From NCBI RefSeq assembly GCF_000350225.1, contig NW_005178981.1, positions 1 through 64,000 of the forward strand: a stretch of DNA of 64,000 nt, read 5' to 3'. Made by a program: the position numbers and the translations under genes. The stretch is from Chondrus crispus (taxonomy: Eukaryota > Rhodophyta > Florideophyceae > Gigartinales > Gigartinaceae). Under the pieces are notes generated by a model that saw nothing but the letters and a program-made list of their open reading frames with translations, did no database searches and was not told where the DNA came from. This document shows, piece after piece, positions 39,975 through 51,746 of the stretch (the stretch's first letter is position 1; the number at the start of each line of letters is the position of its first letter).

Positions 39975-42900
39975 CAACCGCCCTGTCGCGGTCTGACATC
40001 AAACAGCACGAGCAAACCGAAAGGAAACCCACGGTTGTGCAGCGGCCCTCATCGGAGGGACACCGCAGAAGACGAAGCCAGATGTCAAGACGTATTGACG
40101 AACAAGGCAAATTACGAGAGAACGCGACTATGCCCAAAACGTAGGGACCACCGAAGCCGACAGGCTGCGGGAGAGAAGACACCACATGCGACAAGAGGCT
40201 AGAAATGAGAAAGGAAGGACACAGGTTCCTCCGAAGGAGGGGCGACCCTCGCCCGACACTAGCTCACTCACGCAACCGTTCGCAGACAAGGGATTCGAAT
40301 CCCTTATCACTCCAGGAACGCCTCCGTGAGATTTGCTCGCGACCGAAAAACCCGTAGCGGACGTCAACAGGCCGCAGGAGACCCACAGTTAATATACCGC
40401 CCTCAATACGCCGCGGGGAAGTTAACCCGGCGATAAAAGGGACCCGTGTACCGTCGCTGGGTCGGTGCCCCAAGGAGCGCGCGTAATGCGCGAACGGAGA
40501 CTCCGCGAGGGAAGTGGAGTTGATCATACCACGCGCCAAGACGGTAGACGAAGAGCGGACAAGCGAGAGCGATCCGAGGGGACAGACACCGACACTTGCG
40601 CACGAACGCGAGACACTGCGAACCCACCGCCGACGCATGCCCCATACTGTACTGAGGAAAAATAGGGGGAATGAGAACGCCGCACACGAGCGTCGCCGGA
40701 GACACGCGGGACGCGCCACGCACTGGCGTCATCCCCAAATCACAACCGCCACCACCCCCTGAAATTATTTGAGAGAATTAAGCGGGGAAAATACACCCGC
40801 GCGTGCATGGAATGTACGAGTACTGTACGCCATACGGCAGGCAACAAGGACACCGGACGACGCTGCCCGGGAGTACAAGGAACAAACGCCCCGGAGGTAC
40901 ACACGTCCGCCCCCCCCCTCCCCTCAGCCGAAGAGGTATTCGGGCGTGAGATCGGGCGCACGCCCGCACGGAGCGGGTGCCTCGAAATCTTGGCGCGCGC
41001 CCGCCAAGCCGTCCGAACGGCTCTTCCCTCTCTGAAACTCTGCCCCAAAGACGTAGGGCGCCGGGGTACGCGAACCCACGACTGTCGACGCTACTAACAA
41101 CTCCGCTGCGACGCACGCGTTCTCATTGATTTTTCGCGCGCACGGGGGCCTGGTCGCGTCCGACACGTCGGGCCGAGAGGCAAGACCTGAGGCGGAGCCT
41201 CGTCGAGAGGGCAGAGACACTCCGCCTCCCGCGCACGGAATTGCCGGCGCGTCGCGAACAGCGCCGCAAGAAGTGTGGACGGACACGCTGAAGACTACGC
41301 CGAGCCCGGGCACCGGCCTAGAGACCGTCACTTCGGAGGAGAGGGAACTCACCTACTGGACGAACAGTATGTCGTGGGGAGGGGGACGCCTCGAATAGCG
41401 TCCTGCCGAGGGACATGGCTCACTGCTTCAGAGTGGCGAGCCAAGTACACGACGTAGGAAGAGGAAGGCCGCAGACGGCAATAACGAGCCGGGGCATAGC
41501 GTCCAAGGAACGGCTTGGCATCCGGAAAGAGGCTACCGCAACGCGACGTGTTCGACACTGCATGACCCTTACCCTAGCGAACTCTCCGTCCGGCATCGTA
41601 CGAGCGCTGAAGGTCGTCCCAGACAACGTCCTCATTCGGGTCCGCAAGCTCGCGTGACGAACGCGAGAGCGAAACGGGAGTGTGGCGGGAACGACTTCAC
41701 CCGTCCCTGATCGCCTTTCCCGATTGCACGCGCCCTTCCCTCATTCCCGCTGCGTCGAAATCGCGCTTAACAGATCGCCGGGGAGGGATGACCCCGCGTT
41801 GGCACGGCCCCACCGCACTTCCAAGGGGCGCGTAGTGGGCGACGGCGAGCACCCTCGCAGCCGATCTCTGGGGCGAGGGGGCGGTTAATGTCGAACGACG
41901 AACGAACGCCTCGGCATCCGCTTCGGGGATCTCTACTGTAACGAAGACCCCAAGACGAAAGGGACAACCTCCCACGATACGGGAGAAGTAATCATCACGG
42001 GAGATTACAAAAAGTGCAAAGGGCCTGGGGAACGAAACCCCCAGGTTACCCCCGAGGTCAGCTTATATCTGCGGGTCGCGGTTCAAACAAACCGCCACCG
42101 CCCGAACCTAAAAAGGAAGAAAAATTGGGAAAGTGCGAATTACACTGAAGACAATGCACGTGCATGACGTGCAGGCGCGCGCGTCGTGTAAGACGCGCAA
42201 GGGACGCCCAGACTGCGCTGCGGATCGAAGGTACAGAGTGTTCCAGCCGACTGGTACACGCGGTCCGCAGGCACCCCCTGCGACTCCATCTGCCGGCCGG
42301 AATTAGACCGACGCCCTCACTATAGGGCATTCGCGACGCAAGGGGATGGCGAGACCCCAACAAGACGGACGCCGCGGGGAACAACACCCGACCGGCAACA
42401 GACCGACGCGCAAGATACATGGGGAAATAGGGCCGTCGAACTCCTCGCGCGCCGAACACGGCCAGGACACCAGGGGTAATATGGAGGACCGACGTCGGCC
42501 TCCCCCGACTACCTCCGCTGAGTGCGCCGACCGGGGACGGCTCCCCATGACCCCATCGTACCGGCGTAGGATGCCGGCGGAAGGACTTTCCAGCACTCCG
42601 CCGAGTAGAACGGTACCGACCCGTATCGGACGACGTAGCCGAAAGCGACATAGAGGGAAGATTGCAGGCAACGGCATGTCACCACGACGCGGGAGGCCCC
42701 ACCAACGCGGAGAAGGAACCGAACCCTTCCCGAAGATACACCCGAGGTGAGAGTGAGGTCCCCGAGTCGGCGGCAGAGGCGAGCCAAGGGAAGTTGAAAT
42801 GCCGGGCCCCGCCGCACAAATTGGCGACGGGTAGCCTACGGTCGAGGCCAGCGGACGCCCGTACACGCCAGAGCAAGTGACGCTTCGGGACGAGCAGTCG

Positions 42901-43354
42901 ACGAATGACCGCTCGGCGAAGGTCGCGAAGAGAGCCGACCTCGAGGAATGATTGGAGTTCCGTATGACTTAGTACAACTGATAACGAATTGGGGCGAGAG
43001 AAAAGGAGAGACTACGTCGGTGACTACCACGGTGCTGGGGGAATTGGATCTCACGCGAAACGAGGGATTCGACCCGTCACGAACCTCAGTAACAGGGAAA
43101 CCGGGAATAGGTTGGCGCCGCCATCGTCTAAACTACCCCACGACCGAATGTCAAGCGAAATGGATACCCCACGCGAGGTCACTCTCCGATTCGAGGCGGA
43201 ATGTCTTCCTCCCTCTTGACCCACCTCGAGGTGGGACCCGGAAAAGAGTATCGGCGCGCGGTGAAGGGAAGAGGATGGCAAGCGAGGGAACCACAAAAGA
43301 AAGGGGACTGGCTTTATGCGGATGGAAGGTCAAGGTGACGTGACGCCCGTGAAC
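39975..43354. other. element B intermodule region
   Basis: GC-rich, with no recognised domain. On the minus strand it has several splice-acceptor-like tracts, for example TTTTTCTTCCTTTTTAG near 42110, AATAATTTCAG near 40760 and TTTTTCCTCAG near 40655. Part (about 40590-40930) is homologous to A 7180-7520. Minus-strand frames at 42058-42651 and 42303-42866 are open but not visibly conserved in A. Confidence 0.4.
40590..40930 (-). other. conserved block in the antisense module, B copy
   Basis: The reverse complement aligns with A 7180-7520 over about 300 bp, with shared anchors TATGGCGTACAGTAC, GATGACGC and TATGGGGCATG. The surrounding few hundred bases are much less alike. It is the best conserved part of the intermodule region that I could find. 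Confidence 0.5.
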
Positions 43355-45822
43355 TCAACGGCTCGAGCCGTTGGGTGCCGCTGTAGGACCCGGTCCATAG
43401 AGACCCGGAGGGCAATAACTTGGGTGGCGGGGCAACCCCGAGCCGAGCCCCTCGAGAGGAGGCATGGCCACTTCGTCGTGACGCGTCCAGCGCGGCTCGC
43501 CGCCCTCGAGAGTCGCAGCGCTCTCTACCACCGGGGCTTCACGCCCCGGATCTTCGTAAGGATCTCGCAAGGCCGGGCGCGAAGTGGACGGAGGAGCCAC
43601 CCGGGGAGCACGAAGTGCGTCCCGCTCGGCCCGGTACCGGTCCCGATCAGCGGTCGTCCGCTCGAGTACTCCGGTCTGCGTAGCCATTGCCTCACGCACT
43701 CTCGATAACTCGCGGCGCACGTGGCAGAGTTCGGACATGTGCGAGTCGCGCTGCGCGGCGATGCCCCGGGACTCGTCGCCCCGCGCCAAGTACCAGCTGG
43801 CAAGGGTGCTCAGCAGCCTTTCCACTGGCCACGAACGATCGCTCGCGTCCCCGAGGGCGCGATGTAAGATTGGTATGTCATGGATATCCGCCCGCTCGAT
43901 CGTCAGGCGACGTAGCGCTTCCCCGCTCGGGACGGCACGGGTCGAGACCGAGTTAAGAGGAGGCACTGGGGGAACCTGAGGGCTCGCCGGTCGGCGATGG
44001 TTGCCCACGGGCATCGACAGTCCGGATGGCGGGTTCGTACCCGCAAAAGGGAAAGTCGGGGGCTCCCCGTCTAGATCGCGGTAACGTTTTTTTCGAGCCA
44101 GTCGTGAGGCCGAGCCGACTCCGCCTCCCGACGGCCTAGTGGAGGGCGGCGCGACGGTAGGCCGCGCCATGAAGGCGTCGGATCGATGGTCATAGGCCAG
44201 AAACGAGGACTGTACGCCAGTGGTGAAATCCGTCCAGTGACGGAGGTGACGGGGCCCCGCATCACAGGCTCGATGCATCAGCTCGAGGGCGAAGGCGTAC
44301 GTCCAAGGTACATGTAGGGAACTCCGCTCGAGCGGGTGTAGGGGGACATTGGGAAGGTCCCACGCTACCCTCCCCAGGTGGGCTAATACGCTGATGGGCT
44401 GGACGAACACCCGGCCATGGATCGATACTTCGTTCATGAAAGCGTTGCCGAGTGCCCATGCCCATTCCCTCTCCACGTTGTACATCAGGGCGCCGTGTGC
44501 GGGGTGGGTCGGATCAGTACACGCCACCCCAAAGTGTTTTAAGACGTACGGAAGTAGGGGATGCACTCCCAACGAGGGGAGTGACTCCCCTACCACGGTG
44601 GGGAGTAACGGAAAATCGCTTGGAAAGAGACCGTCCTCGAAGACGGCCGACCGGAAGACGCGGCCGTCCGCTTCTCCGGAGTGCCTATAGGCTGCCCAAT
44701 CGTGGGGAGCAATGGCCACGCGGTGTAGCCTCATAAGCGAAAAGCTGACTTCTGCAAGGCGACGCGTGTTTTTGAGTAGGCGAAGGGACGGGGGCTTACG
44801 TACAGTCCCGCGACCATGGACAGGACGAACTCACGAGAGGGCGACGACCCACGGTTAATAAGGTAATCTGCCATCCGATCAACGTACTCTACCTCGGCCA
44901 AGCTATAAGCAAAGGTGCGATCGCCGACGATCGCAGTAGGGATCTGGTAGGCCGCCCCGTCCCCCTCCGCGAGGAGACGCCCCAACACGAGGGAGGCTTC
45001 CTCCCCCCGACCCGCCTCATAGACCTTGCGTACACGTAGCAAGTCCGGGCGGAGGGTCTCACGCGCTAGCAGTTCCCCGACGGTAACCCCCGAGCGGGCA
45101 TAACGACACCAGGTGAACTTCAGGCGGTCGAGAGGGAGCGGCGTCGATCGTTCAAGTGGGACGCCGAACCACTCTGACGGGGTGCCACCCGAGCCCTCGC
45201 TGGGCCGTACAGTACGAAGCGGCGGCGGCGACTGCACTCCCACCGACCCCTGACGCAGCAAGCCGGCTCGCTGCGTCACTGGTTCGTCAACAGAAGGCGA
45301 CAACGAGATGGCAGGTCGACTGCATGAGGCGGGAACGATCTCGACGGACGACGTCGACTCACGGGAGCCGCGAACCCTCTGGAACGGCTGATCTGTGGAC
45401 CACGGGCGCACGACCGCGCCGGGTTGCCTCGTGATACGCCCCTCTGGGGGCACGAAGCCAGCGACGGTCGGCCGGCAGGGACCAGGGGCCCTAGAGGGAG
45501 GCGGCGAGGAGCACGGAGGCTCCGGTACGGCGGCAACGGGGCCGGAGGTAGGACCTTCGATGGAGGTCGGCATACCGACCCGGATGGCGAGACACCCCAC
45601 GAACAGGGGGACAACCACAGTGGTGTGGCGAGAATGGCCAGGGCCAGAAAGAAAGGAACGAGAAGCCCCCACTCGCGAGGGAGCGAGAGGGCGGCGAGGG
45701 AGAGAGCAGTGCAGGGAGAGCGCGGCCGTGTGGATAGCGGAGAGGTGGAATACGCGCGATGAGGGGGACGGGTAAGGTGGAATCCTGGTCAAGTCTAGGA
45801 CTGCAAGGGGGGGATCCGACAT
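43355..45822 (-). pseudogene. antisense accessory ORF of element B, one frameshift
   Basis: This is the homologue of the 890-aa ORF in A, in two frames: 45822-44731 (starting MSDPPLAVLDLTR, ending KSAFRL) and 44734-43355 (starting MRLHRVAIAPHDWA). Relative to A one base is missing near 44740. The upstream stop and a downstream ATG overlap as ATGA, so reinitiation is conceivable. Core blocks VTVGELL, RPDLLR, LGRLLAEG, EVEYVD, GESLPSLGVHPLLPY, NVEREWAW, GNAFMNEVS, AYDHRSD, KKRYRDLDGE, the DRDRYRAERDALRA coil and the HPSYCP tail are all retained. Identity to A is about two thirds in the core and lower outside it. Confidence 0.8.
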
Positions 45823-45850
45823 GGTCGCCTCTACAAGCCCGAGAGCACTG

Positions 45851-45882
45851 ACCGCGGACGTTCAGCCTTGAGGGGGGGGCGG
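45851..45882 (+). promoter_or_regulatory. polypurine tract next to the 3' LTR of element B
   Basis: CCGCGGACGTTCAGCCTTGAG followed by GGGGGGGGCGG directly abutting the 3' LTR; second copy of the motif at 39944. On the other strand it forms the leader of the antisense ORF. Confidence 0.65.
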
Positions 45883-46582
45883 TGTAGTATAACCCCCCCC
45901 TGGGGGTTTAAATTAGATTAGATCAAGAACTAGATCAGCTACTGTAGAGCGTCGAGCTCTACAGTACCACCGCGCGTGTCCACGTGTACACCACGGGGAC
46001 AAGGGACTTGCGCATACACGTGTACACGTGTACAGCGCGCGAACGAAGCGCGCACGCACTACGAGTGATACGTGTACTGTCAGCCTCGACATAGCTGACA
46101 GTATTACAGTGCAGGCCGACCTGCACTACAGTAGCCCACTACAGTACCACGGTACTGTAGTGTTATGATAGAGTGTTTTGTATATTAAATATGGAGCGGA
46201 CCGACGGCGGCGGAAGGGGACAAGCACGGGCTTGTCCTCAACCGACCGCCAAGGTCAGTCGACCCAGCTTATTCTAAACGTCGCCTTCGCTCTTCGCGCG
46301 CGTTTAGTCGGAGCCGAGCCGGAGTGGACGTGCAGCACGCGAGCGAGCACGGAACCGCCTCCGCCCGTCAGCACTGGTACGTCACCCAGTGCTGCTCCGG
46401 GGCGTCGAGGCGTCGATCCGCTCGTGCGTGCGCGCGTCCCTGCTCGCTCCCGCTCTACCACCGCTACCAGGGCCCGAGCCCGGTTCCGGAACTGGTTGGC
46501 CCGCTTCACCCCTTCTCCGAACCGGGGTCTACAGGTCGAACTGCGCATACACCTCCAGTCGTCTGGGGGTGTTTATGCTACA
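45883..46582 (+). repeat. element B 3' LTR
   Basis: A 700-bp LTR. From about position 46070 to the end it matches the 5' LTR with few differences. The first roughly 180 bp differ greatly, including about 20 extra bases with repeated ACACGTGT words. The TACTGTAGAGC hairpin (about 45940-45966) is preserved with a different loop. Confidence 0.9.
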
Positions 46583-47238
46583 GCTCCCCATCGGCGGACA
46601 TGGATGCAGCATGAGTTGGGAGGGGAGGAAGGCGTGGACGGCGGGAGGCAGAGGAGGAGGCGGAGGCGGGGGGAGGCGGGGTTGGCGGAAGAGCCACGAG
46701 GGGGGTGAGGGGGCGGTGTTCGGGAAGAAATGGGTGGGTCGTCAGCGATCGATACGATGATAAATGGAACTGTGCAGGAAACAGGCGGCCAAAAGAATCC
46801 ACCACTCTTGTCCACAGCTTGGGTTCGCTCCTATGGCGACTCCAATACCTAACCCAATTCGACTGAAATTGGACAAGCGCGGCGTGTCATGTGTGAACAG
46901 GCAAAATTGGAAATCCCTGTCTAATTCGACATTATGCCCCGTGTCTTGTCCAAGTGTAAAAAGCGCCTTATCGGGAGGTTCCCCTAATCAGGGTTTTTTA
47001 TCGCGAAACTACTGTACCTGCTTTTCTGATTGACCCCAGGTCCTAACAGAGCGATTTTCCTGCCCAACACCACCGCTATCATCCCATTTGTAGTTAGAGT
47101 ATTCAAAAAATATATTTGACACTATGCGCTCTCTACTGTAAGTAGTAGAAGTCACAGCTCGCCCATCCGAGCCCAGGTGCACATGGCCAGGACGCTCCTC
47201 AGACCAGGTCTATCTCGTACCGAAATCTTGAAAGTGTA
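46583..47238. other. no supported gene; right flank of element B
   Basis: The first 180 bp are strongly G/purine-rich (GGAGGCGGAGGCGGGG-type words). The rest is AT-richer without recognisable coding sequence. It does not continue element C. Confidence 0.45.
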
Positions 47239-47407
47239 CGCGTCAATGTGCACTGAGTGTAGGGGGTCAAACTCCACTGGAAATAGCGCTAGTCTGTAAA
47301 CACTTACAGTCAGCCGGGCGTCTCGCTGTACTCGCCTCGCCGCCGAACTATAGTTATTAAAGTCGATGTGTCCTATACTGCTTCCTCTCCTCCCCATGCC
47401 TATTTTT
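47239..47407 (+). repeat. Y2 direct repeat, left copy
   Basis: It shares with the right copy GCGTCAATGTnCACTG, AACTCCACTGGAAA, TCTGTA.nCACTTAC, CTCGCC and CCTCTCCTCCCC in the same order, with about 75% identity by eye. Confidence 0.75.
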
Positions 47408-47476
47408 CTTTGCGAGAAATTCCCGACCAGCGCGAGGCGGTGACACATTCTGCAGAGTGCGGCCAGGGCACTCAGA

Positions 47477-48148
47477 ATGATGACTGAACAAGCACAAGCC
47501 ACCGAACATTCCGAACTCCCGCCGCCTCCCGCCGTCGTGCTGCCTGCACTGGTTTTGAAGGCTGCACGGGAAATCGCGGTACGGTCGCCTCAGGACTACG
47601 GGTATGTGGTGTCGGAGCTGAGCTCCCTCAAGATGGTTGGAGAGGGAAGCGTTTTCGAGCGGGGGCCCAACGTGCCCGGTACGCACATGGGGTACTTTAA
47701 ATCCCGACGGACGCCTTCCTCTCTGACTTGAAGTCGAGGTACCGGCCGTCTGCCAAGGAGTGGGAATACATCAACACTGCTGGAGTGTGGACTGAGTTGG
47801 TTGTGGAAGCTTTGGGAGTGGCCAGGGATTAGATGGAAGGCTTATCATGCCTGGCGCGCAAGTTAGCTCTGGCGGAGAGGGCGATGAAGGCTGCGCTGTA
47901 GGGTCTGTCTATGATTATGCAGTACTTTTGGGAGATCACTGAGCAGGGGGTGGGTGCTGCACGATAGATTTCCTTCCTGGTGGAGCAAGGGCATCTTACT
48001 GTGTTCTCTGAATCCGACTGCCCCGCCAGAGAGGCTCTGAAGAATAAGCTGGAGGTCGAGACTGCGAAGATGCTGTCCAAGGCCGGTTCGAAGAAGGCTA
48101 CAGGCAACAAGAGCACTGGGCTACCGCACGTGGGGTCTATTTATCAAT
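47477..48148 (+). pseudogene. Y2 Gag-like remnant
   Basis: It opens with MMTEQAQATEHSELPPPP and a helical stretch (LKAAREIAVRSPQDYGYVVSEL). It changes frame near 47700 and continues (AKEWEYINTAGVWTELVVEAL, LARKLALAERAMKA, KNKLEVETAKMLSKAG) with stops near 47830, 47899 and 47965. The position before RT is the main reason for calling Gag. Confidence 0.4.
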
Positions 48149-48149
48149 G

Positions 48150-50381
48150 ATGGCGAGAGAAAAAACTGTTCACCGCAACGGGAAGCAGGGAAGCACCATT
48201 GCGGCGAGAGACGGCCCTCAGGGCGGACGCTCGGCGTTCGGAGGTGGGGGCCAGTGAGTACCTGACGAGGCAGATCCGATACGGAATATTGGATCTCCCC
48301 TCAGTGCCCTTAGAAGATGGCGTAGAACTAGGGGAGCTCCCCCATTTGGGGGAGGACAGGATGTTGGGAGGGATGGTCTGGACAGGGGGTCCAAGGAGGG
48401 GTTGTACGAGCGTGTGGGGTACGAAGAGGGCATGGAGGCTGCGCAATGTAGACTATTGGTGTCCTCAGCTTTCACTTTGTGGCAGGTAGAAGGCGACGAC
48501 AAGCGCAGGAAGTTTGTAATTAATTTCAAACTCCAAAGCCGGCACTGGTCGAAGGGTTCAATCAAGATGGGGATGTTGCATTCATTCGCTATGCAAATGC
48601 AAGGTGGGGATACACTCATGTCGTGGGACATAAAGAGTGGGTACAACCACATCCAACTCCACCCGCGCATGCGCGAGTTCTTCATCTTCCGGCGAGTTCT
48701 TCATCTTCCGATACGACAGTCTCTTCTACTGGTGCATCGCCCTGCCGTTGGGGTGGGTCCGGGCTGTTCTCTGGCTCACCAAGCCGCTGCGCCCGCTTGT
48801 GCAGCGCCTGCCTGAGGTCCTGGGATATGGCGTGCTACCGAACATCGACGACTTCGCTTGCGCTCCCTCTCCGTTGGGCGTGTGTTAAAAATAAAGGATT
48901 GCGCAAGGGCGGGGCGAAGGTTGGCCAGGGTGTTCCGGCGGTTGGGGCTGGTGCGACACGAGACCAAGGGATGCTGAGAGGGGATGCTGGGAGGGGATGC
49001 CGGTCCTGGAATATCTGGGCTGCATCATCGACTCCGAGAAGATACGCGTGTTTGCGTCCAAGAAGAATATACTGCGGTTGCGGTGGTTGGCAAAGGAGTT
49101 GTTGCTCGGCGCGCAACTCAACCGCCGATTGGTGTCACTCCGCAAGCTCCGCCACTTATGCGGCGTCGCTGTGTCCAGGACCCTCGCGCTCCCGCTCTCC
49201 CGCTTCTGCACTCGGAGCCTCTACTTCGACATGACCCTCGCCGGGCTGCGGGCAAAGGAGCGCGAGGGACGAGGGCCAAGTACGAAGGAGGGGTTTGTTG
49301 CAGGCGAAGCCCGCCCCCCTTATTTCTTCGCAAGAAGCGACGCAGTGCTCCGCTCCTCAACAGCCCTGCCGCGCGCCCCGAAGGGGGGCGGCCGGCGAGG
49401 CGCGCGGGCGTGGAGAGGCGCGCCGGACATTTCTGGGACGTTTCCAGTCAAGAAGAACCGAACTTCGCTCGGTTTCGAGACGTCTGCGACGAGATACAGA
49501 AGTTCCGCCTGTCCCGGCAGTCTCTTCGCGACTTGAGATACTGGCGCGCGCTGAAGCGCAGGGACGGTCGTGAACTCGCCCACGTCGCGCCGGGCCTGAC
49601 GATGCACTCCGACGCCGCGGATGTGGGGTACGGAGGAACGCTCGGCTTGGATGTGCTGGCAGGATCGCGGGGTTTATCGGAGGGTCCAGGTTTCTATACG
49701 GCGGCCGATCGGGTGCAGTCGATCACTTCAAGGGAGTTGACTGCAGTTGGCATGTTGCTGCAGAGGCACTTCGCCGCGTACGTCAGCCGGCCGGACGTGC
49801 GCAAGCTTCTGCTGCAAGAGGACAACCAAGACGTCTGCTTCACCCTGAACGCGATGGTGTCCTCACCCAACGCCATAGTGGCGGTGCACGTCATGATGGG
49901 AACGCTTGGGGTATCGATCGAGGCCCGCCGTCTTCCCTCTGCCGTGATCCGTTTCGCCGACGCCCTGTCCCGGACTTGGGACCCAGACGACGTACAAGCC
50001 AGGGAGCAGCTCCTGGCCTCCACACACGACGAGCACCGGCTCAACTCGGTGGTGTTCGCGTCGCGGCCGCGGGAGGAGTCGGCGGTGGCACGCCGAAAGT
50101 ACCTGGCGACACAGATGATGGCGAACTGGGGCGACGGGACGGTTCGGCTATTGAGCCCCCCGTTCGATCTCCACCGGTTGGTCGTTCGCAAGCTCGCGGC
50201 GGATGGTAGGAAGGGTGTCTTAGTAGCACCCCACTGGCCAGTGCAAGCTTGGCATGCGCAGTTGATGGCTCATGCCACCATCTACAAGATCCTACAACCG
50301 GACGACGTCGCTTTTCCTCTACTGCACAGTACAAAGAAGGGTACAGAATCCTGGTCCGTCGTAGTCTCAACGATGGCGTGA
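48150..50381 (+). pseudogene. Y2 reverse transcriptase-RNase H, frameshifted
   Basis: RT pieces: ASEYLTRQIRYGIL near 48255, KRRKFVINFKLQSRHW near 48510, MSWDIKSGYNHIQLHPRMREFF (motif A, near 48625-48690), CIALPLGWVRAVLW, then NIDDFACAP in place of the usual YxDD. A 19-bp tandem duplication at about 48678-48715 shifts the frame inside the MREFFIFR motif. LEYLGCIIDSEKIRVFASKK follows near 49010. RNase H (49570-50000) has HSDAADVGYGGTLG, ITSRELTAVGMLL, EDNQDVCFTLN and RFADALSRTW. The following LLSPPFDLHRLVVRKL is the connector typically seen before the recombinase in this group. Confidence 0.78.
48678..48715 (+). repeat. 19-bp perfect tandem duplication in Y2 RT
   Basis: GCGAGTTCTTCATCTTCCG occurs twice head to tail. 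The duplication adds 19 bases and so shifts the frame by one within the RT. A perfect copy implies a recent event relative to the other damage. Confidence 0.85.
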
Positions 50382-51289
50382 GGCTCGCATGGCAGGAGGG
50401 TAGGGAGGGATGCCGTGTTTTCAAGGTGCGGGATGATGGCGCACCCGGTGGAGCCCAAGCAGCCGCAGACCTACTCGCCGAATTGGAATGGACGGCTGGG
50501 ACCTGGCTCAAACGATCGAGCCAAATCATGAAGTGGTTCGGGTTCTGTGAAGAGGATGGTAGACCAAAGTTGGACGCATCCGACGGCGATGTACTCGCGT
50601 ACATCGCGTATCTGCATCTGGAAGGGGTGTCGGTCCGACGTCGATCGCCCAATACGTGACAGCGATCCCTCGTTACCATGAGCTCCTCCATGCACCATCG
50701 CCGACTCACATGCCTTTCGTCTCCGCCTAGTGAAGGTCTACGCTAACAAGCACGACCTCAAGGGAGTCGTGAAAAGCGCACGCATCGATCTCTCCGCCAG
50801 TCTAGTGAGACGATTGGTCATCTACGGGCTGCACATCTCTGACGTCGACGAGGTCGGGTACTGTGCTTGTGTGCTCTTCGCTTTCGCCTGCCAGTGTCGC
50901 TCCGTGTCGGTCGCGTATCTCAAATACAGGGACATAACGGTCTCTCCGATGCTCGTAACGGCTGTACTGATCCACGGCAAGGGCTAATCGCGCTCTCGGC
51001 CCTTGTTTCTTCAGTTGCCGACCAACCTCATTGGGACACCAGTCGACTCTCCCAATGTACTATTTCGCAAGTGGGTCTCCGTTCGAACCTGGGTTTCCTC
51101 AACCCTCGCGATGCTCAGAAGCTCAGAACCGCCGACTTCGGAGTGGCCTTGGAACATGCGCTCGCTATGCTGGATGTCAAGGCTCCGTTCGGTTACTACT
51201 TCTCCTCGCATAGAGCGCGCATTGGAGGGTTTAATAAGCTCCTAGTTTTGCAATTCACGCGGGAAAGGATCATTAATCGGCTTGACTAG
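50382..51289 (+). pseudogene. Y2 tyrosine recombinase, frameshifted
   Basis: The N-terminal SAM-like core-binding domain is visible at about 50390-50650: AADLLAELEWTAGTWLKRSSQIMKWFGFCEEDG, DVLAYIAYLHLEG. Catalytic-domain pieces follow in other frames: LVRRLVIYGLHISDV and ACVLFAFACQCRSVSVAYLKYRDI (50730-50987), then FGYYFSSHRARIGGFNKLLV (51160-51245), which resembles the SHSxRxGG box of tyrosine recombinases. I do not see a clear terminal nucleophilic tyrosine. Stops and shifts near 50660, 50985 and 51000 inactivate it. Confidence 0.65.
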
Positions 51290-51431
51290 GCCTCGTCGAA
51301 CATGTTAAGCGTATATTTTGACAGTTGCATTACTGTCACCGCCGCTTCGCAGTGGTTCTTTGTGCATATGCAGACACCAACTGTATAGCGCATCTCTGGG
51401 CACCAAGCAATGGCTTTGTATTTGCTCCCTT

Positions 51432-51601
51432 CGCGTCAATGTACACTGTGTGTATAGGGGTGAAACTCCACTGGAAACAGCGCGCGTCTGTAGGCACTTA
51501 CCGCCAGCTGGGAGCCACGCTGTCCTCGCCTTTCCGCCGACCTATAAGTAGTAGATTCGAGCTGTCCTATGCCGCCTCCTCTCCTCCCCTTGTCTATTGC
51601 T
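51432..51601 (+). repeat. Y2 direct repeat, right copy
   Basis: Counterpart of 47239-47407 located 140 bp after the recombinase. A further copy further right, expected in a full A1-B1-A2-B2 layout, was not found. Confidence 0.72.
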
Positions 51602-51746
51602 CTCCCACCCATCCCCGGCGCTGCCGCCCTCGTGTCGTGTCTCTTTTTTCATCATGTCTTTCTCTTTCTTTTGTTTTTCTTTTGATTCTTTTGTCCGATT
51701 TTAATGTTTGATTCGTCCTGTTCTACTGTAGCGTGTTGGATTCTGT

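Larger units (their letters stand above)
31914..46582 (+). mobile_element. element B: Ty3/gypsy chromovirus, sister of A, with antisense module
   Basis: The organisation is the same as element A but on the plus strand: 5' LTR, PBS, gag, pol, hairpin plus polypurine tract, antisense module, second hairpin plus polypurine tract, 3' LTR (14.7 kb). Gag and the antisense ORF carry frameshifts; pol is open. Flanks GGGTT and GCTCC do not form a target-site duplication. The two LTRs differ strongly in their U3 starts. Confidence 0.92.
47239..51601 (+). mobile_element. element Y2: tyrosine-recombinase retroelement with flanking direct repeats
   Basis: The order is: direct repeat, Gag-like remnant, RT, RNase H, tyrosine recombinase, direct repeat. 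RNase H and recombinase are of the DIRS/Ngaro/PAT group, which integrate by a tyrosine recombinase and not by a DDE integrase. The two repeats (47239-47407 and 51432-51601) fit the split direct repeats (A1...A2) of PAT/Ngaro-type elements. Several frameshifts make it inactive. Confidence 0.8.

Noticed and set aside
44720..44745. Programmed frameshift in the element B antisense ORF
   Set aside because: Element A is open at the same place without a shift and there is no slippery run, so a one-base deletion is the simpler explanation.
31914..46582. Envelope-like gene as explanation of the antisense module
   Set aside because: The antisense protein shows no signal peptide or clear membrane segment, and it lies on the opposite strand.
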